A stretch of DNA of 63,281 nucleotides from Prevotella sp. (GTDB lineage: Bacteria; Bacteroidota; Bacteroidia; Bacteroidales; Bacteroidaceae): NCBI GenBank assembly GCA_017541365.1, contig JAFXZF010000014.1, forward strand, positions 1 through 63,281, given 5' to 3'. Within the stretch, counting starts at the first letter, position 1, and every line of letters begins with the position of its first letter. The notes beneath the pieces are model-generated. The model searched no databases, had not been told where the DNA came from, and was given only the letters and a program-made list of their open reading frames with translations. Position numbers and translations under genes: made by a program. This document shows, piece by piece, positions 8,393 to 17,257 of the stretch.

Positions 8393-11300
8393 CTAATAAT
8401 CACGCTGTACGTCAGCTATCTTCTTTTGAAGTCTTGCCATCTGTTCCTCCTGTAGCACGCGCTTGTACTCTATAGGTACTACCTGTATGAAGTCGTCGAT
8501 ATACGCCTGCCAGTCATCAAGTATGGCGCGTGCCAGTTTTGAACCCGTATTGTCATAGTGACGCTGTATGAGTTCGCGCAGTTCCTTACGGCTCACGCTG
8601 TCCTCCACGAGGTTTATCTCTACCATGTCCATGTTACAGAAATAGTCAAACGAGTGGTCACGGTCCAGCACGTATGCCACGCCTCCTGACATACCCGCAG
8701 CAAAGTTGCGTCCCGTCTTGCCGAGCACCACTATGCGTCCGCCTGTCATATACTCACAGCAGTGGTCTCCAGCACCCTCTATCACTGCGATGGCACCAGA
8801 GTTGCGCACTCCGAAGCGTTCGCCCACCTTGCCATTGATATACAGTTCGCCGCTGGTGGCACCATACAGTCCTGTGTTGCCGGCTATTATATTATCCTCA
8901 GCCTTGTATCCGGCACTTGTAGGTGGCAGTATGGCGATTTTTCCTCCAGAGAGTCCCTTGGCAAAATAGTCGTTGGTCTCTCCCTCCAGTCGGAAGTTTA
9001 CCCCATGAGCGAGGAAGGCACCGAATGACTGTCCTGCCGCGCCCTTGAATGTCACACTGATAGCATCGTCAGCCAGTCCCTTGAGTCCGTGCTTCTTGGC
9101 TATGGCACCTGACAGCATGGCACCTACTGCGCGGTCGGTATTCTTTATGGCATAGTCCATGCGTACTGTGCCCTTACCCTCGATAGTTTTAGCGGCAGTG
9201 CCAATCATCTGCTGGTCGAGCACTGTGCCCTGCATGCCCAGTGGCACGTTAGGTTTCTTCCTGTCACCAACGAAGTGGAGAGTGCCCACTTCCTTATGCA
9301 AAAGGCGTGAGAGGTCCAACTGAGAACAGTGACACGAAGTGATGAGCTTTTGCGAACTAACTGTGAATTGTGAATTGTTAATCAGTTCCGTGTGCCCCAC
9401 TATATCGTTGAGGCTTCTGAATCCCATCTCCGCGAGGTACTCACGCACCTCCTGAGCGAGGAAGGTGAAGTAGTTGACCAAGTACTCATAACGTCCGATG
9501 AAGTGCTTGCGCAGCTTCTCATTCTGTGTTGCCACACCCATAGGACAGGTGTTGAGGTTACACTTGCGCATCATGACACATCCCAGCACTATCAGTGCAG
9601 CAGTGCCAAAGGCAAACTCCTCTGCGCCAAGTATTGCCATGAGTATGATGTCTCGTCCTGTCTTCAGCTGTCCGTCAACCTGCAGTCGAACGCCACCGCG
9701 CAGTCCGTTTCTTACCAGCGTCTGCTGTGTCTCAGCCAGTCCTATCTCAGGTGATATGCCGGCAAAGCGCATACTGCTTGCAGGACTTGCGCCTGTGCCG
9801 CCCTCTGCACCGCTTATTATGATAAGGTCAGCATTTGCCTTTGCCACACCTGCTGCTATGGTTCCCACGCCACTTTCGGCAACGAGTTTCACGCTTACAG
9901 CTGCGGTGGGGTTGACATTCTTGAGGTCAAAGATAAGTTGCGCCAGGTCCTCTATGCTGTATATGTCATGATGTGGCGGTGGTGATATCAGGCTTATGCC
10001 AGGTATGGAGTGACGCGTCTTGGCTATCACTTCGTTGACCTTGAATCCTGGCAACTGTCCGCCTTCACCAGGCTTCGCACCCTGTGCCACCTTTATCTGT
10101 ATCTCCTCAGCATTGACAAGATATTCGGTTGTCACGCCGAATCGTCCTGACGCTACCTGTTTGGTTTTTGAGCTGAGGCTTATGCCGTCCACGGTAGAGT
10201 GGAAGCGCTCACTGTCTTCGCCTCCCTCGCCAGTGTTGCTTCGTGCTCCCAGTTTGTTCATGGCGAGACAAATTGCCTCATGAGCTTCCTTTGACAGTGC
10301 GCCGAACGACATGGCGCCAGCCACGAAGTGCTTTACGATATTCTCTACGGGCTCCACCTCGTCAATGCTGATGGGTGAAGACTCACCCCCCGCCCTCTCT
10401 GTAGAGAGGGGGAGCCTCATGAAGTCGCGGATGAAGATTGGTGCCTCCTTATGGTCCACCAGTCGTGTAAACTCCTTAAACTTCTCATAGCTGCCAGTTC
10501 GAGTTGCGAGTTGCAGTGTGGCAATAGTTTCAGGATTCCATGCATGCTTGATGCCGTCCTTTCGCCAGTGAAACTGTCCCATGTTGGGCAGGAGTGCCTT
10601 TTCTGCCTGATCAGCGGGGTTGACGCCTTGTCCGTTAGCCTCCCTATGTCGTGCAATGGCATTCTTGGCTATGCGCTCCAGTCCTATGCCGCCGATGGTG
10701 CTCACCTCAGTGCCGAAATACTCCCTGAGCAGGCTCTCGCTGAGTCCTATGCTCTCAAATATCTTTGCACCGCGATAGCTGCGTATGGTGGAGATACCCA
10801 TCTTCGCCATTATCTTAAAGAGTCCTTTTTTGACTGCCTTGATATAGTTTGCCTCGGCAGTAGCGTAGTCTTCCTGTATCTTGTGGTTCTTCACCAGGTC
10901 GTCGATGATGGCAAACGTCATGTATGGGCACAGCGCACTTGCACCATATCCCAAGAGCAGTGCGGCGTGCATCGTCTCGCGTATCTCGCCGCTCTCCACT
11001 ATCAGTGCCGTTTGCACGCGCTTACCTATGCTGATGAGATAGTGATGCACTGCCGATACTGCTAGCAGCGAAGGTATGGCGGCTTTGTCGCCGCTCACCT
11101 CCCTGTCAGTCAGTATGATGTAGTTATAGCCGTCATCAACAGCCTTTTCTGCATCCTTGCAGAGGGTGTCGAGCGCCTCATGCAGTCCCTTCTCTCCACG
11201 TGCCGCCTCAAAGAGTATAGGCAGTTTTATGGTGTTGAAACCCTTGTAGCGTATGTTGCAGAGTATGTCGAGCTGCGTATTGTTGAGTATGGGGTGTGGC

Positions 11301-12967
11301 AGGCGCACCATCTTGCAGTTTGTCTCATCAGGCTGCAGTATTCCCGTGCCCACCCTTCCGATGTATTCGGTGAGCGACATCACCAGTTCCTCACGTATGG
11401 AGTCGATTGCAGGGTTCGTCACCTGTGCAAACTGCTGACGGAAGTAGTTGAAGAATATCTGTGGACGGTCTGAGACCACTGCGAGTGGCGTGTCATTGCC
11501 CATGGCGGCTGTCGGTTCCTGGCCGTTCACTGCCATAGGTATGATGGTAGCCGCAATGTCCTCCTCTCCATATCCAAAGAGTATCTCCTTCTGCAGCAGG
11601 TCGCTGATGCCATTCTCTACATGGCGTCCGCTCTTTAGCTTTTCCAACTGTATGCGGTTGGTGCTGAGCCACTGACGGTAGGGATGCTCGCCAGCCAGTC
11701 GGCTCTTTATCTCGCCGTCATAATATATCTTACCCTCCTCGGTGTCTATGAGGAGTATCTTGCCGGGCTGGAGACGTCCCTTTTCAGCCACCTCTGCAGG
11801 GTCGATATCAATGACGCCTACCTCAGATGCCACCACCATGGTGCCGTTCTTTGTTATTGTGTAGCGTGCGGGACGCAGACCGTTGCGGTCGAGCATGCCG
11901 CCAGCATACCTGCCATCGCTGAACAGCAGTGCTGCGGGACCGTCCCATGGTTCCATCAGTATGGAGTGATATTCGTAGAATGCCTTGAGGTCCTCGCTGA
12001 TGGGGTTCTTGTCATTGAAACTCTCAGGCACCAATATGCTCATGGCATGAGGCAGTGACAGTCCTGACATGACGAGAAACTCGAGCACGTTGTCCAGACT
12101 GGCAGAGTCGCTCATGCCTGGCTGCACTATAGGTGATATTTCCTTTGCCTCGCCCAGTGCCTCGCTTCGCAAAACACTCTCACGTGCCTGCATCCATCCA
12201 CGGTTGCCGCGTATGGTGTTTATCTCGCCGTTGTGTGCCAGCAGACGGAACGGCTGTGCCAGCGCCCACGTAGGGAAGGTGTTGGTAGAGAAACGTGAGT
12301 GAACCAAGGCAAGCCCACTTGTGAGGTATGGGTTTGTGAGGTCGGTGTAGTACTGCCTTACCTGCATGGATGACAGCATACCCTTGTATATTATGCTTGT
12401 GTTGCTGAGTGAACAGATATAAAAATCTTTGTGGTTCACCCGCTTCTCTATCCTTTTCCTTATAATATACAGTGTTTGTGCGAAGGTAGCTACATTTTCT
12501 TCCTTCACACCAGTGATAAAGATCTGCTTGATGTCGGGTTCGGTGCTCAGTGCTCCCTCGCCCAGACAGTCGGCATTGGTGGGTACGTTGCGCAGGTGCA
12601 TCAGCTGCAAGCCCTCGCGCTCCACCTCTTCTATTATGACACTGAGTATGTCCTTTTGCTCCCTGTCGTCTTTTGGCAGGAATACCAGTCCTGTGCCGTA
12701 TTTCCCTTTCTCGGGCACTGGTATGCCCTGCAGGAGGATAAACTCATGCGGTATCTGTATCATGATACCGGCACCATCGCCGTCCTTTCCTATTTCGGCA
12801 CCACGGTGGCGCATGTTTTCAAGTACGTGCAGAGCATCATCGACCAACTTGTGACTTTTGCCGCCGTGTATGTTGACTATCATTCCCACACCGCAGGCAT
12901 CATGCTCGTACTGGCTCTGATAGAGTCCTTGTTCTTTTTGTGAATTTTGAAGTTTACGTTTTGTCAT
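8393..12967 (-). CDS. gltB: Glutamate synthase large subunit
   Basis: Forms two glutamates from glutamine and 2-oxoglutarate. The N-terminal Ntn-type glutaminase nucleophile is C25 (EHDACGVG), so a 24-residue propeptide should be removed. The FMN/synthase barrel follows, with the 3Fe-4S cysteines in GCVMMRKCNLNTCPMG, and the C-terminal GXGXG beta-helix ends the 1524 aa. Two foreign-looking inserts interrupt it without breaking the frame: residues 851-863 (RLPLSTERAGGES, GC-rich hairpin) and about 1193-1212 (INNSQFTVSSQ..., micro-repeat). It heads a five-gene operon and diverges from glnK; a TAATTTTG -7 box lies 42 nt upstream. The pairing with an adjacent gltD suggests an NAD(P)H-dependent enzyme. 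Confidence 0.97.
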   Translation of the reverse strand: MTKRKLQNSQKEQGLYQSQYEHDACGVGMIVNIHGGKSHKLVDDALHVLENMRHRGAEIGKDGDGAGIMIQIPHEFILLQGIPVPEKGKYGTGLVFLPKDDREQKDILSVIIEEVEREGLQLMHLRNVPTNADCLGEGALSTEPDIKQIFITGVKEENVATFAQTLYIIRKRIEKRVNHKDFYICSLSNTSIIYKGMLSSMQVRQYYTDLTNPYLTSGLALVHSRFSTNTFPTWALAQPFRLLAHNGEINTIRGNRGWMQARESVLRSEALGEAKEISPIVQPGMSDSASLDNVLEFLVMSGLSLPHAMSILVPESFNDKNPISEDLKAFYEYHSILMEPWDGPAALLFSDGRYAGGMLDRNGLRPARYTITKNGTMVVASEVGVIDIDPAEVAEKGRLQPGKILLIDTEEGKIYYDGEIKSRLAGEHPYRQWLSTNRIQLEKLKSGRHVENGISDLLQKEILFGYGEEDIAATIIPMAVNGQEPTAAMGNDTPLAVVSDRPQIFFNYFRQQFAQVTNPAIDSIREELVMSLTEYIGRVGTGILQPDETNCKMVRLPHPILNNTQLDILCNIRYKGFNTIKLPILFEAARGEKGLHEALDTLCKDAEKAVDDGYNYIILTDREVSGDKAAIPSLLAVSAVHHYLISIGKRVQTALIVESGEIRETMHAALLLGYGASALCPYMTFAIIDDLVKNHKIQEDYATAEANYIKAVKKGLFKIMAKMGISTIRSYRGAKIFESIGLSESLLREYFGTEVSTIGGIGLERIAKNAIARHREANGQGVNPADQAEKALLPNMGQFHWRKDGIKHAWNPETIATLQLATRTGSYEKFKEFTRLVDHKEAPIFIRDFMRLPLSTERAGGESSPISIDEVEPVENIVKHFVAGAMSFGALSKEAHEAICLAMNKLGARSNTGEGGEDSERFHSTVDGISLSSKTKQVASGRFGVTTEYLVNAEEIQIKVAQGAKPGEGGQLPGFKVNEVIAKTRHSIPGISLISPPPHHDIYSIEDLAQLIFDLKNVNPTAAVSVKLVAESGVGTIAAGVAKANADLIIISGAEGGTGASPASSMRFAGISPEIGLAETQQTLVRNGLRGGVRLQVDGQLKTGRDIILMAILGAEEFAFGTAALIVLGCVMMRKCNLNTCPMGVATQNEKLRKHFIGRYEYLVNYFTFLAQEVREYLAEMGFRSLNDIVGHTELINNSQFTVSSQKLITSCHCSQLDLSRLLHKEVGTLHFVGDRKKPNVPLGMQGTVLDQQMIGTAAKTIEGKGTVRMDYAIKNTDRAVGAMLSGAIAKKHGLKGLADDAISVTFKGAAGQSFGAFLAHGVNFRLEGETNDYFAKGLSGGKIAILPPTSAGYKAEDNIIAGNTGLYGATSGELYINGKVGERFGVRNSGAIAVIEGAGDHCCEYMTGGRIVVLGKTGRNFAAGMSGGVAYVLDRDHSFDYFCNMDMVEINLVEDSVSRKELRELIQRHYDNTGSKLARAILDDWQAYIDDFIQVVPIEYKRVLQEEQMARLQKKIADVQRDY
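9357..9388. repeat. Micro-repeat inside gltB
   Basis: Tandem CTGTGAATTGTGAATTG units, also common between genes here, are read on the gltB strand as INNSQFTVS, in a region just before the conserved LDLSRLL segment. Confidence 0.8.
10380..10416. repeat. GC-rich hairpin element inside gltB
   Basis: The core is CCCTCTCT (10393-10400), GT, AGAGAGGG (10403-10410), with flanks GACTCACCCCCC and GGAGCC. It is the same element as in dapF, in the same frame, encoding RLPLSTERAGGES. Confidence 0.88.
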
Positions 12968-13008
12968 ATTATCCCAAATATTTTATATCCTTTGGTTGTT
13001 TACGAGTG

Positions 13009-13016
13009 CAAAATTA
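13009..13016 (-). promoter_or_regulatory. -7 box for the gltB operon
   Basis: TAATTTTG on the minus strand matches the TAnnTTTG consensus. Transcription would start near 13003, about 35 nt before the gltB ATG. I could not find a convincing -33 TTTG. Confidence 0.6.
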
Positions 13017-13226
13017 TAACATTTTGATTAAATACGCAACTTTTTTCTTTCTTTTTTCATCTTAAAAATTATTTGATATAACATTTTGTAATAAATTTAT
13101 CAAATTTTATTGCAAAGTGTAAAGATTAACAACCCTCGTTGCTCTAATAATTGACACTTTGTTATTTAATAATAATTTTTAAAATCAAAATGTTGTTTTT
13201 ATAACGTATTTTTGCGCAAAATGTCG

Positions 13227-13234
13227 TAACTTTG
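13227..13234 (+). promoter_or_regulatory. -7 box for glnK
   Basis: TAACTTTG followed by CAACC is a strong Bacteroidetes -7 match. A second match, TATTTTTG, lies at 13207-13214. The leader to glnK would be about 85 nt. Confidence 0.65.
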
Positions 13235-13243
13235 CAACCAGAA

Positions 13244-13273
13244 GCTTTCAGAAAGCATCGACCGGACGCGGTC
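13244..13273 (+). promoter_or_regulatory. Two hairpins in the glnK leader
   Basis: GCTTT-CAG-AAAGC (13244-13256) and GACCG-GACG-CGGTC (13260-13273) are perfect 5-bp stems directly after the predicted transcription start. They could stabilise the leader or serve as protein sites; no function is established. Confidence 0.4.
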
Positions 13274-13325
13274 AGAGAAGTTATGTTTTCACTATAATAT
13301 TAATAAGGTAAAAAGACTGTTAGGT

Positions 13326-13673
13326 ATGAAAAAGATCGAAGCAATTATCAGGAAGACCAAGTTCGAGGAGGTAAAGGAGGCTTTGCTGAATTCGGACATC
13401 GACTGGTTTGAGTACCACGACGTGCATGGCATAGGTCAGAGCCGCCAGGAGAGGGTATACCGTGGTGTGCAGTACTCTACCGACGTTATAGAGCGTGTGG
13501 CAATCACCATCGTATGCCGCGAGCAGTTTGTGGAGCCCACTATCAAGGTCATCATGAATGTGGCGCATACAGGTAAGGTGGGCGATGGACGAATATTTCT
13601 CAGTGACATGATCGACTGTTACTCCATCCGCACAGGCGACCACGGCGATACCGTGCTTGCCGATAAGAAGTAG
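13326..13673 (+). CDS. glnK: P-II nitrogen regulatory protein
   Basis: Small trimeric sensor (115 aa) that reads 2-oxoglutarate, ATP/ADP and, in many bacteria, glutamine through T-loop modification. The fold is recognisable from MKKIEAIIRKTKFEEVKEAL and the B-loop TGKVGDGRIF (82-91). The T-loop (about 37-55) has Tyr50 at the position usually uridylylated, but its sequence (RVYRGVQYSTD) differs from the proteobacterial GlnB/GlnK loop. The gene lies 31 bp upstream of an ammonium transporter, the standard glnK-amt arrangement, so gating of that channel is the expected role. I use glnK for context; GlnB cannot be excluded. Confidence 0.93.
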   Translation: MKKIEAIIRKTKFEEVKEALLNSDIDWFEYHDVHGIGQSRQERVYRGVQYSTDVIERVAITIVCREQFVEPTIKVIMNVAHTGKVGDGRIFLSDMIDCYSIRTGDHGDTVLADKK

Positions 13674-13704
13674 AGTGTAAAGTATAAAGAACAAGAAAGG
13701 GATA

Positions 13705-14967
13705 ATGATTATGATAGATATATCAATGTTTGCTACACCTCTTGCCGCGATGGTGGAGGAAGCAAAGGATTATGTAAATGGTTTGGACACCATGTGGGTG
13801 TGTCTCGGTGCGATGCTCGTATTCTGGATGCAGCCAGGTTTTGCTCTTGTAGAGGCTGGATTGACACAGTCAAAGAACACTGCCAACATCCTGATGAAGA
13901 ACTTTGTCGATTTTATGTTTGGCACGGTACTCTTCTGGATACTCGGCTTCTCCATTATGTATGGTGCAGGCAGTGAACTGATAGGATGGGAGGGCTTCGG
14001 CTTTATCGGTGCCGACAGCAACGTGCCTGCCGAGTGTACGTTCATCTTCCAGACGGTATTTTGTGCTACGGCGGCAACCATCGTGTCAGGTGCCATGGCA
14101 GAGCGTACGAAGTTCTCTATGTATGTGATATTCTCTGTGCTTATCTCTGCCTTCATATACCCTATAGAGGGTCACTGGTCATGGGGCGGAGGCTGGCTCT
14201 CAGAGATGGGATTTCATGATTTTGCCGGTTCTACGGTGGTTCACCTCTGTGGCGGCGCTATGGCACTTGCAGGCGCAATGGTTCTCGGTCCCCGTGTAGG
14301 CAAATATGCCAAGGACGGCAAGTCACGCGCCATACCTGGTCACAACCTCGTGCTTTGTGCCTTGGGTGTGTTCTGTCTGTGGGTGGGATGGTTTGGTTTC
14401 AACCCATGTTCTACTGTTGCGGCAACAGGTTATGCTAATGCCGTAAGCATGTCACACGTATTCGTCACCACCAACATGGCTGCTGCCACTGGCGGTATTG
14501 CTGCGATGCTCTACACATGGTTCATTGACGGCAAACCATCACTCTCAATGGTGTGCAACGGTGTGCTCGCCGGTCTGGTAGGCATCACGGCAGGCTGTGA
14601 CTGCGTAGGCATAGGTGCTGCGGCATTCATTGGTGCCTTTGTCAGCATCGTAATGTGTCTCTCTGTTGCTTTTATAGATAAGGTGTGCAAGATTGACGAC
14701 CCTGTAGGTGCCGTTTCTGTTCATGGTGTGGGAGGTATCCTCGGTACCATACTCACTGGTGTATTTGTTGACCCATCTATCGACGGTGTTACGGACTGCA
14801 CCATACTGACCCAGACGATAGGTGCTCTCTCTGTAGGAGTGTTCGCTTTCGTGGCAGGTTACGCCATATTCTATACCATCGACAAGATCCATGGTCTGCG
14901 TTGCGACAGGATCATCGAGGAAGAGGGTCTCGACATCTACGAACATGGTGAGACAGCGTATAACTAA
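13705..14967 (+). CDS. amt: Ammonium transporter (first copy)
   Basis: Inner-membrane Amt/Rh channel of 420 aa with about 11 hydrophobic helices and a short cytosolic C-tail (IYEHGETAYN). Expected pore histidines are in VVHLCGGAM and VSVHGVGGILG; GAMAERTKF and WVGWFGFNP are Amt signatures. There is no classical cleaved signal; the N-terminal MIMIDISMFATPLAAMVEEAKDY precedes the first helix. It sits between glnK and a TorF-like porin. The second Amt, 15866-17257, is quite divergent, so the two may have different affinities or regulation. Confidence 0.96.
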   Translation: MIMIDISMFATPLAAMVEEAKDYVNGLDTMWVCLGAMLVFWMQPGFALVEAGLTQSKNTANILMKNFVDFMFGTVLFWILGFSIMYGAGSELIGWEGFGFIGADSNVPAECTFIFQTVFCATAATIVSGAMAERTKFSMYVIFSVLISAFIYPIEGHWSWGGGWLSEMGFHDFAGSTVVHLCGGAMALAGAMVLGPRVGKYAKDGKSRAIPGHNLVLCALGVFCLWVGWFGFNPCSTVAATGYANAVSMSHVFVTTNMAAATGGIAAMLYTWFIDGKPSLSMVCNGVLAGLVGITAGCDCVGIGAAAFIGAFVSIVMCLSVAFIDKVCKIDDPVGAVSVHGVGGILGTILTGVFVDPSIDGVTDCTILTQTIGALSVGVFAFVAGYAIFYTIDKIHGLRCDRIIEEEGLDIYEHGETAYN

Positions 14968-15003
14968 TGTTCACAGTTCACAATTCACAATTCACAATTT
15001 ACA
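14967..15003. repeat. Micro-repeat between amt and porin
   Basis: GTTCACAGTTCACAATTCAC-type units in tandem. In the open frame they would read HSSQFTIHNLQN, the same peptide family as the intragenic copies. Confidence 0.85.
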
Positions 15004-15022
15004 GAATAAAAAGATAATGATT

Positions 15023-15751
15023 ATGAAAAAGTATAAGTTTATAGCACTTGCCCTCGCAGCTGTGATGGGAACGAGTGCACTGGCGCAGGAGACGTCAGAG
15101 GAGAAAAAAGATTGGGAGGCAACGGTAGGTGCCGACATAGTGACAAACTATATCTGGCGAGGTCAGAAGCTTGGCGAGGGAAGTATCCAGCCCACATTGG
15201 GTATAGCCTATAAGGGATTGTCGCTCACGGCATGGGGCAGCTTCGGCATCACCAATGTCGACGATGCAAAGGAGTTTGACCTCACCTTGGCTTACACCAC
15301 AGGCGGCTTCAACATAGGCATCACCGACTACTTCTTTACTAACAAGGAGGATGAGGTGAAGTACTTCATGTACAAGGCTCATGAGACAGCCCACGTGTGG
15401 GAGGCTAACATAGGTTATGACTTCGGACCGCTCGCTCTGCAGTGGTACACCAACTTCGCTGGCGACGACAAGGTAAACAAGAGCGGTAAGCGTGCCTACT
15501 CATCATACTTCGAGATGAGTGCACCGTTCAAGCTCGGCGGTCTCGACTGGAGTGCAGCTCTCGGCATAGTACCTTATGCTACTACATTCTATGCGGATGC
15601 CGATGGCTTTGCTGTGACCAATGTCACTGTCAAGGCTACCAAGGACTTGCAGATAACGGATAAGTTCGCCATCCCTGTCTTTGCACAGGTGACGGCAAAC
15701 CCCAGCAGCCAGAAGGCGTACTTCGCGCTGGGCTTCACATTGCAACCATGA
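15023..15751 (+). CDS. TorF-family putative porin
   Basis: A 242-aa outer-membrane beta-barrel candidate with signal peptide MKKYKFIALALAAVMGTSALA. The mature N-terminus (WEATVGADIVTNYIWRGQKL) and alternating amphipathic strands match the TorF/gcw_chp family, which is often found beside ammonium transporters. The protein ends in a hydrophobic aromatic-containing strand (AYFALGFTLQP). I start at 15023; the frame extends back to 14891 but that part overlaps amt and the micro-repeat. Its position between two amt genes suggests a route for ammonium or small nitrogen compounds through the outer membrane, which is inference. Confidence 0.82.
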   Translation: MKKYKFIALALAAVMGTSALAQETSEEKKDWEATVGADIVTNYIWRGQKLGEGSIQPTLGIAYKGLSLTAWGSFGITNVDDAKEFDLTLAYTTGGFNIGITDYFFTNKEDEVKYFMYKAHETAHVWEANIGYDFGPLALQWYTNFAGDDKVNKSGKRAYSSYFEMSAPFKLGGLDWSAALGIVPYATTFYADADGFAVTNVTVKATKDLQITDKFAIPVFAQVTANPSSQKAYFALGFTLQP

Positions 15752-15766
15752 TTTCTTAATGTTTTC

Positions 15767-15818
15767 GGGTGCTTCCCTCTCTCTGCATGAGAGTGGAGAG
15801 AGGGGAGCCACCCTTTTT
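15767..15818 (+). terminator. Terminator after the porin, related to the GC-rich element
   Basis: GGGTG.CTTCCCTCTCT pairs with AGAGAGGGGAGCCACCC (one bulge, one mismatch) and is followed by TTTTT at 15814-15818. The core resembles the hairpins inserted in dapF and gltB. Confidence 0.75.
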
Positions 15819-15865
15819 GAATTACTTCTTTTATCACGCAAACTTTTCAACAACCAAGTATAGAT

Positions 15866-17257
15866 ATGAAAATCAAGAAACGCTGGATTATCCTCATGAC
15901 GGCAATGACGCTGATAGCCGTCGCAGGACTGTTTGTCGGTGAGCCTTCTTTTGAGTGCGACTGGTCGGTGATATCAGCAGCCGACGTGGCATGGCTCATT
16001 ACGGCAACGATTTTTGTGCTGATGATGACCCCTGGTCTTTCTTTTTTCTATGGTGGCATGGTAGGAGCAAAGAATGTGATATCTACTATGCTACAGTCGT
16101 TTATTGCTATGGGACTGATATCTGTCCTGTGGGTGGTGGTGGGTTTCTCCCTGTGTTTTGGTGATGACATAGGCGGTGGCATTATAGGCAATCCGCTCAC
16201 GTTCCTGATGTTCAGCGGCGTGGGTGCCGACACTTACACCACTCCTATGGGCAATGTTCTGGGTGGTGCCACGATACCGTTGGCGCTCTTCGCCTTGTTT
16301 CAGATGAAGTTTGCCATCATCACCCCGTCGCTTATCACTGGTTCATTCGCGGAGCGTGTAAGGTTTTCGGCTTACATGTTCTTTATGATATTCTTTTTCT
16401 TTGTTATATATTGTCCACTGGCTCACATGACATGGCACCCCGAAGGCCTCTTCTGTCGCTGGGGCGTGATAGACTTTGCGGGCGGTATAGTGGTTCACGC
16501 ATCAAGTGGCGTGGCAGCATTGGCAGGTGCCATATATCTTGGCAGACGCAAGGCTGACACCCGTAAGAGCGAACCTGCCAACGTGCCCTTTGTGCTCCTC
16601 GGTGCAGCCCTGCTGTGGCTGGGGTGGTTTGGCTTCAATGCAGGTTCTTCACTTCATGCCGATGGTCAGGCTATAAAGGCTTTCCTCAATACCAATACTG
16701 CAGCGGCAACAGCCATGATGACATGGATATTCTTCGACTGTCTGCGTGGCAGGAAGCCATCGGCTATGGGTGCTGCAGTGGGTTGCGTAGTAGGTCTCGT
16801 GGCTATAACCCCGTCAGCAGGCTACGTCACGGTGGGACAGAGCATATTTATTGCATTTGTAATAACGCTCATTTGTAATATCGCAGTATATTGGCGCTCA
16901 CGCACAAGTATTGACGATGCCCTTGACGTATTCCCAACTCACGGCACAGGTGGTATCTTTGGCACGGTGCTGACGGGCATATTCATTCAGGAAGGATTGA
17001 TAGCTGGCACATGGGAAGGCTTCGTCATATTCCTCTACCACCTGCTTGCCATCGTCATAGTCTTCGTCTATACCTTCGGCATGAGTTGGTTGGGGTATAT
17101 GCTGATTGACCACCTTATCCCAATGCGCGTGTCACAGTACAGCGAGAAGGTGGGACTGGACTTCTCGCAGCATGACGAGCACTACGGGCTGGCTCACATC
17201 GGTGAGCGTGAGATAGCTGAATACGAAGAACATATAAGGGAGAAACATGGATACTAA
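15866..17257 (+). CDS. amt: Ammonium transporter (second copy)
   Basis: Second Amt-family channel, 463 aa, with a longer N-terminus (MKIKKRWIILMTAMTLIAVAGLFVG, which may be a signal or extra helix) and a longer charged C-tail (HIGEREIAEYEEHIREKHGY). Family marks are MMTPGLSFFYGGMV, GSFAERVRFSAYM, the pore-histidine segments VVHASSGVAALAG and FPTHGTGGIFGTV, and WLGWFGFNAG. The last 11 nt overlap the start of pyrG in another frame, suggesting coupled translation. There is no second P-II gene beside it. Confidence 0.95.
   Translation: MKIKKRWIILMTAMTLIAVAGLFVGEPSFECDWSVISAADVAWLITATIFVLMMTPGLSFFYGGMVGAKNVISTMLQSFIAMGLISVLWVVVGFSLCFGDDIGGGIIGNPLTFLMFSGVGADTYTTPMGNVLGGATIPLALFALFQMKFAIITPSLITGSFAERVRFSAYMFFMIFFFFVIYCPLAHMTWHPEGLFCRWGVIDFAGGIVVHASSGVAALAGAIYLGRRKADTRKSEPANVPFVLLGAALLWLGWFGFNAGSSLHADGQAIKAFLNTNTAAATAMMTWIFFDCLRGRKPSAMGAAVGCVVGLVAITPSAGYVTVGQSIFIAFVITLICNIAVYWRSRTSIDDALDVFPTHGTGGIFGTVLTGIFIQEGLIAGTWEGFVIFLYHLLAIVIVFVYTFGMSWLGYMLIDHLIPMRVSQYSEKVGLDFSQHDEHYGLAHIGEREIAEYEEHIREKHGY

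Larger units (their letters stand above)
12968..13325. other. Divergent regulatory region gltB / glnK
   Basis: This 358-bp AT-rich gap is the only gene-free stretch above 300 bp. It holds a -7 box for gltB (13009-13016, minus), two candidate boxes for glnK (13207-13214 and 13227-13234, plus) and two small hairpins in the glnK leader. The middle, 13020-13200, shows poly-A/T tracts but no clear operator or ORF. Confidence 0.75.
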
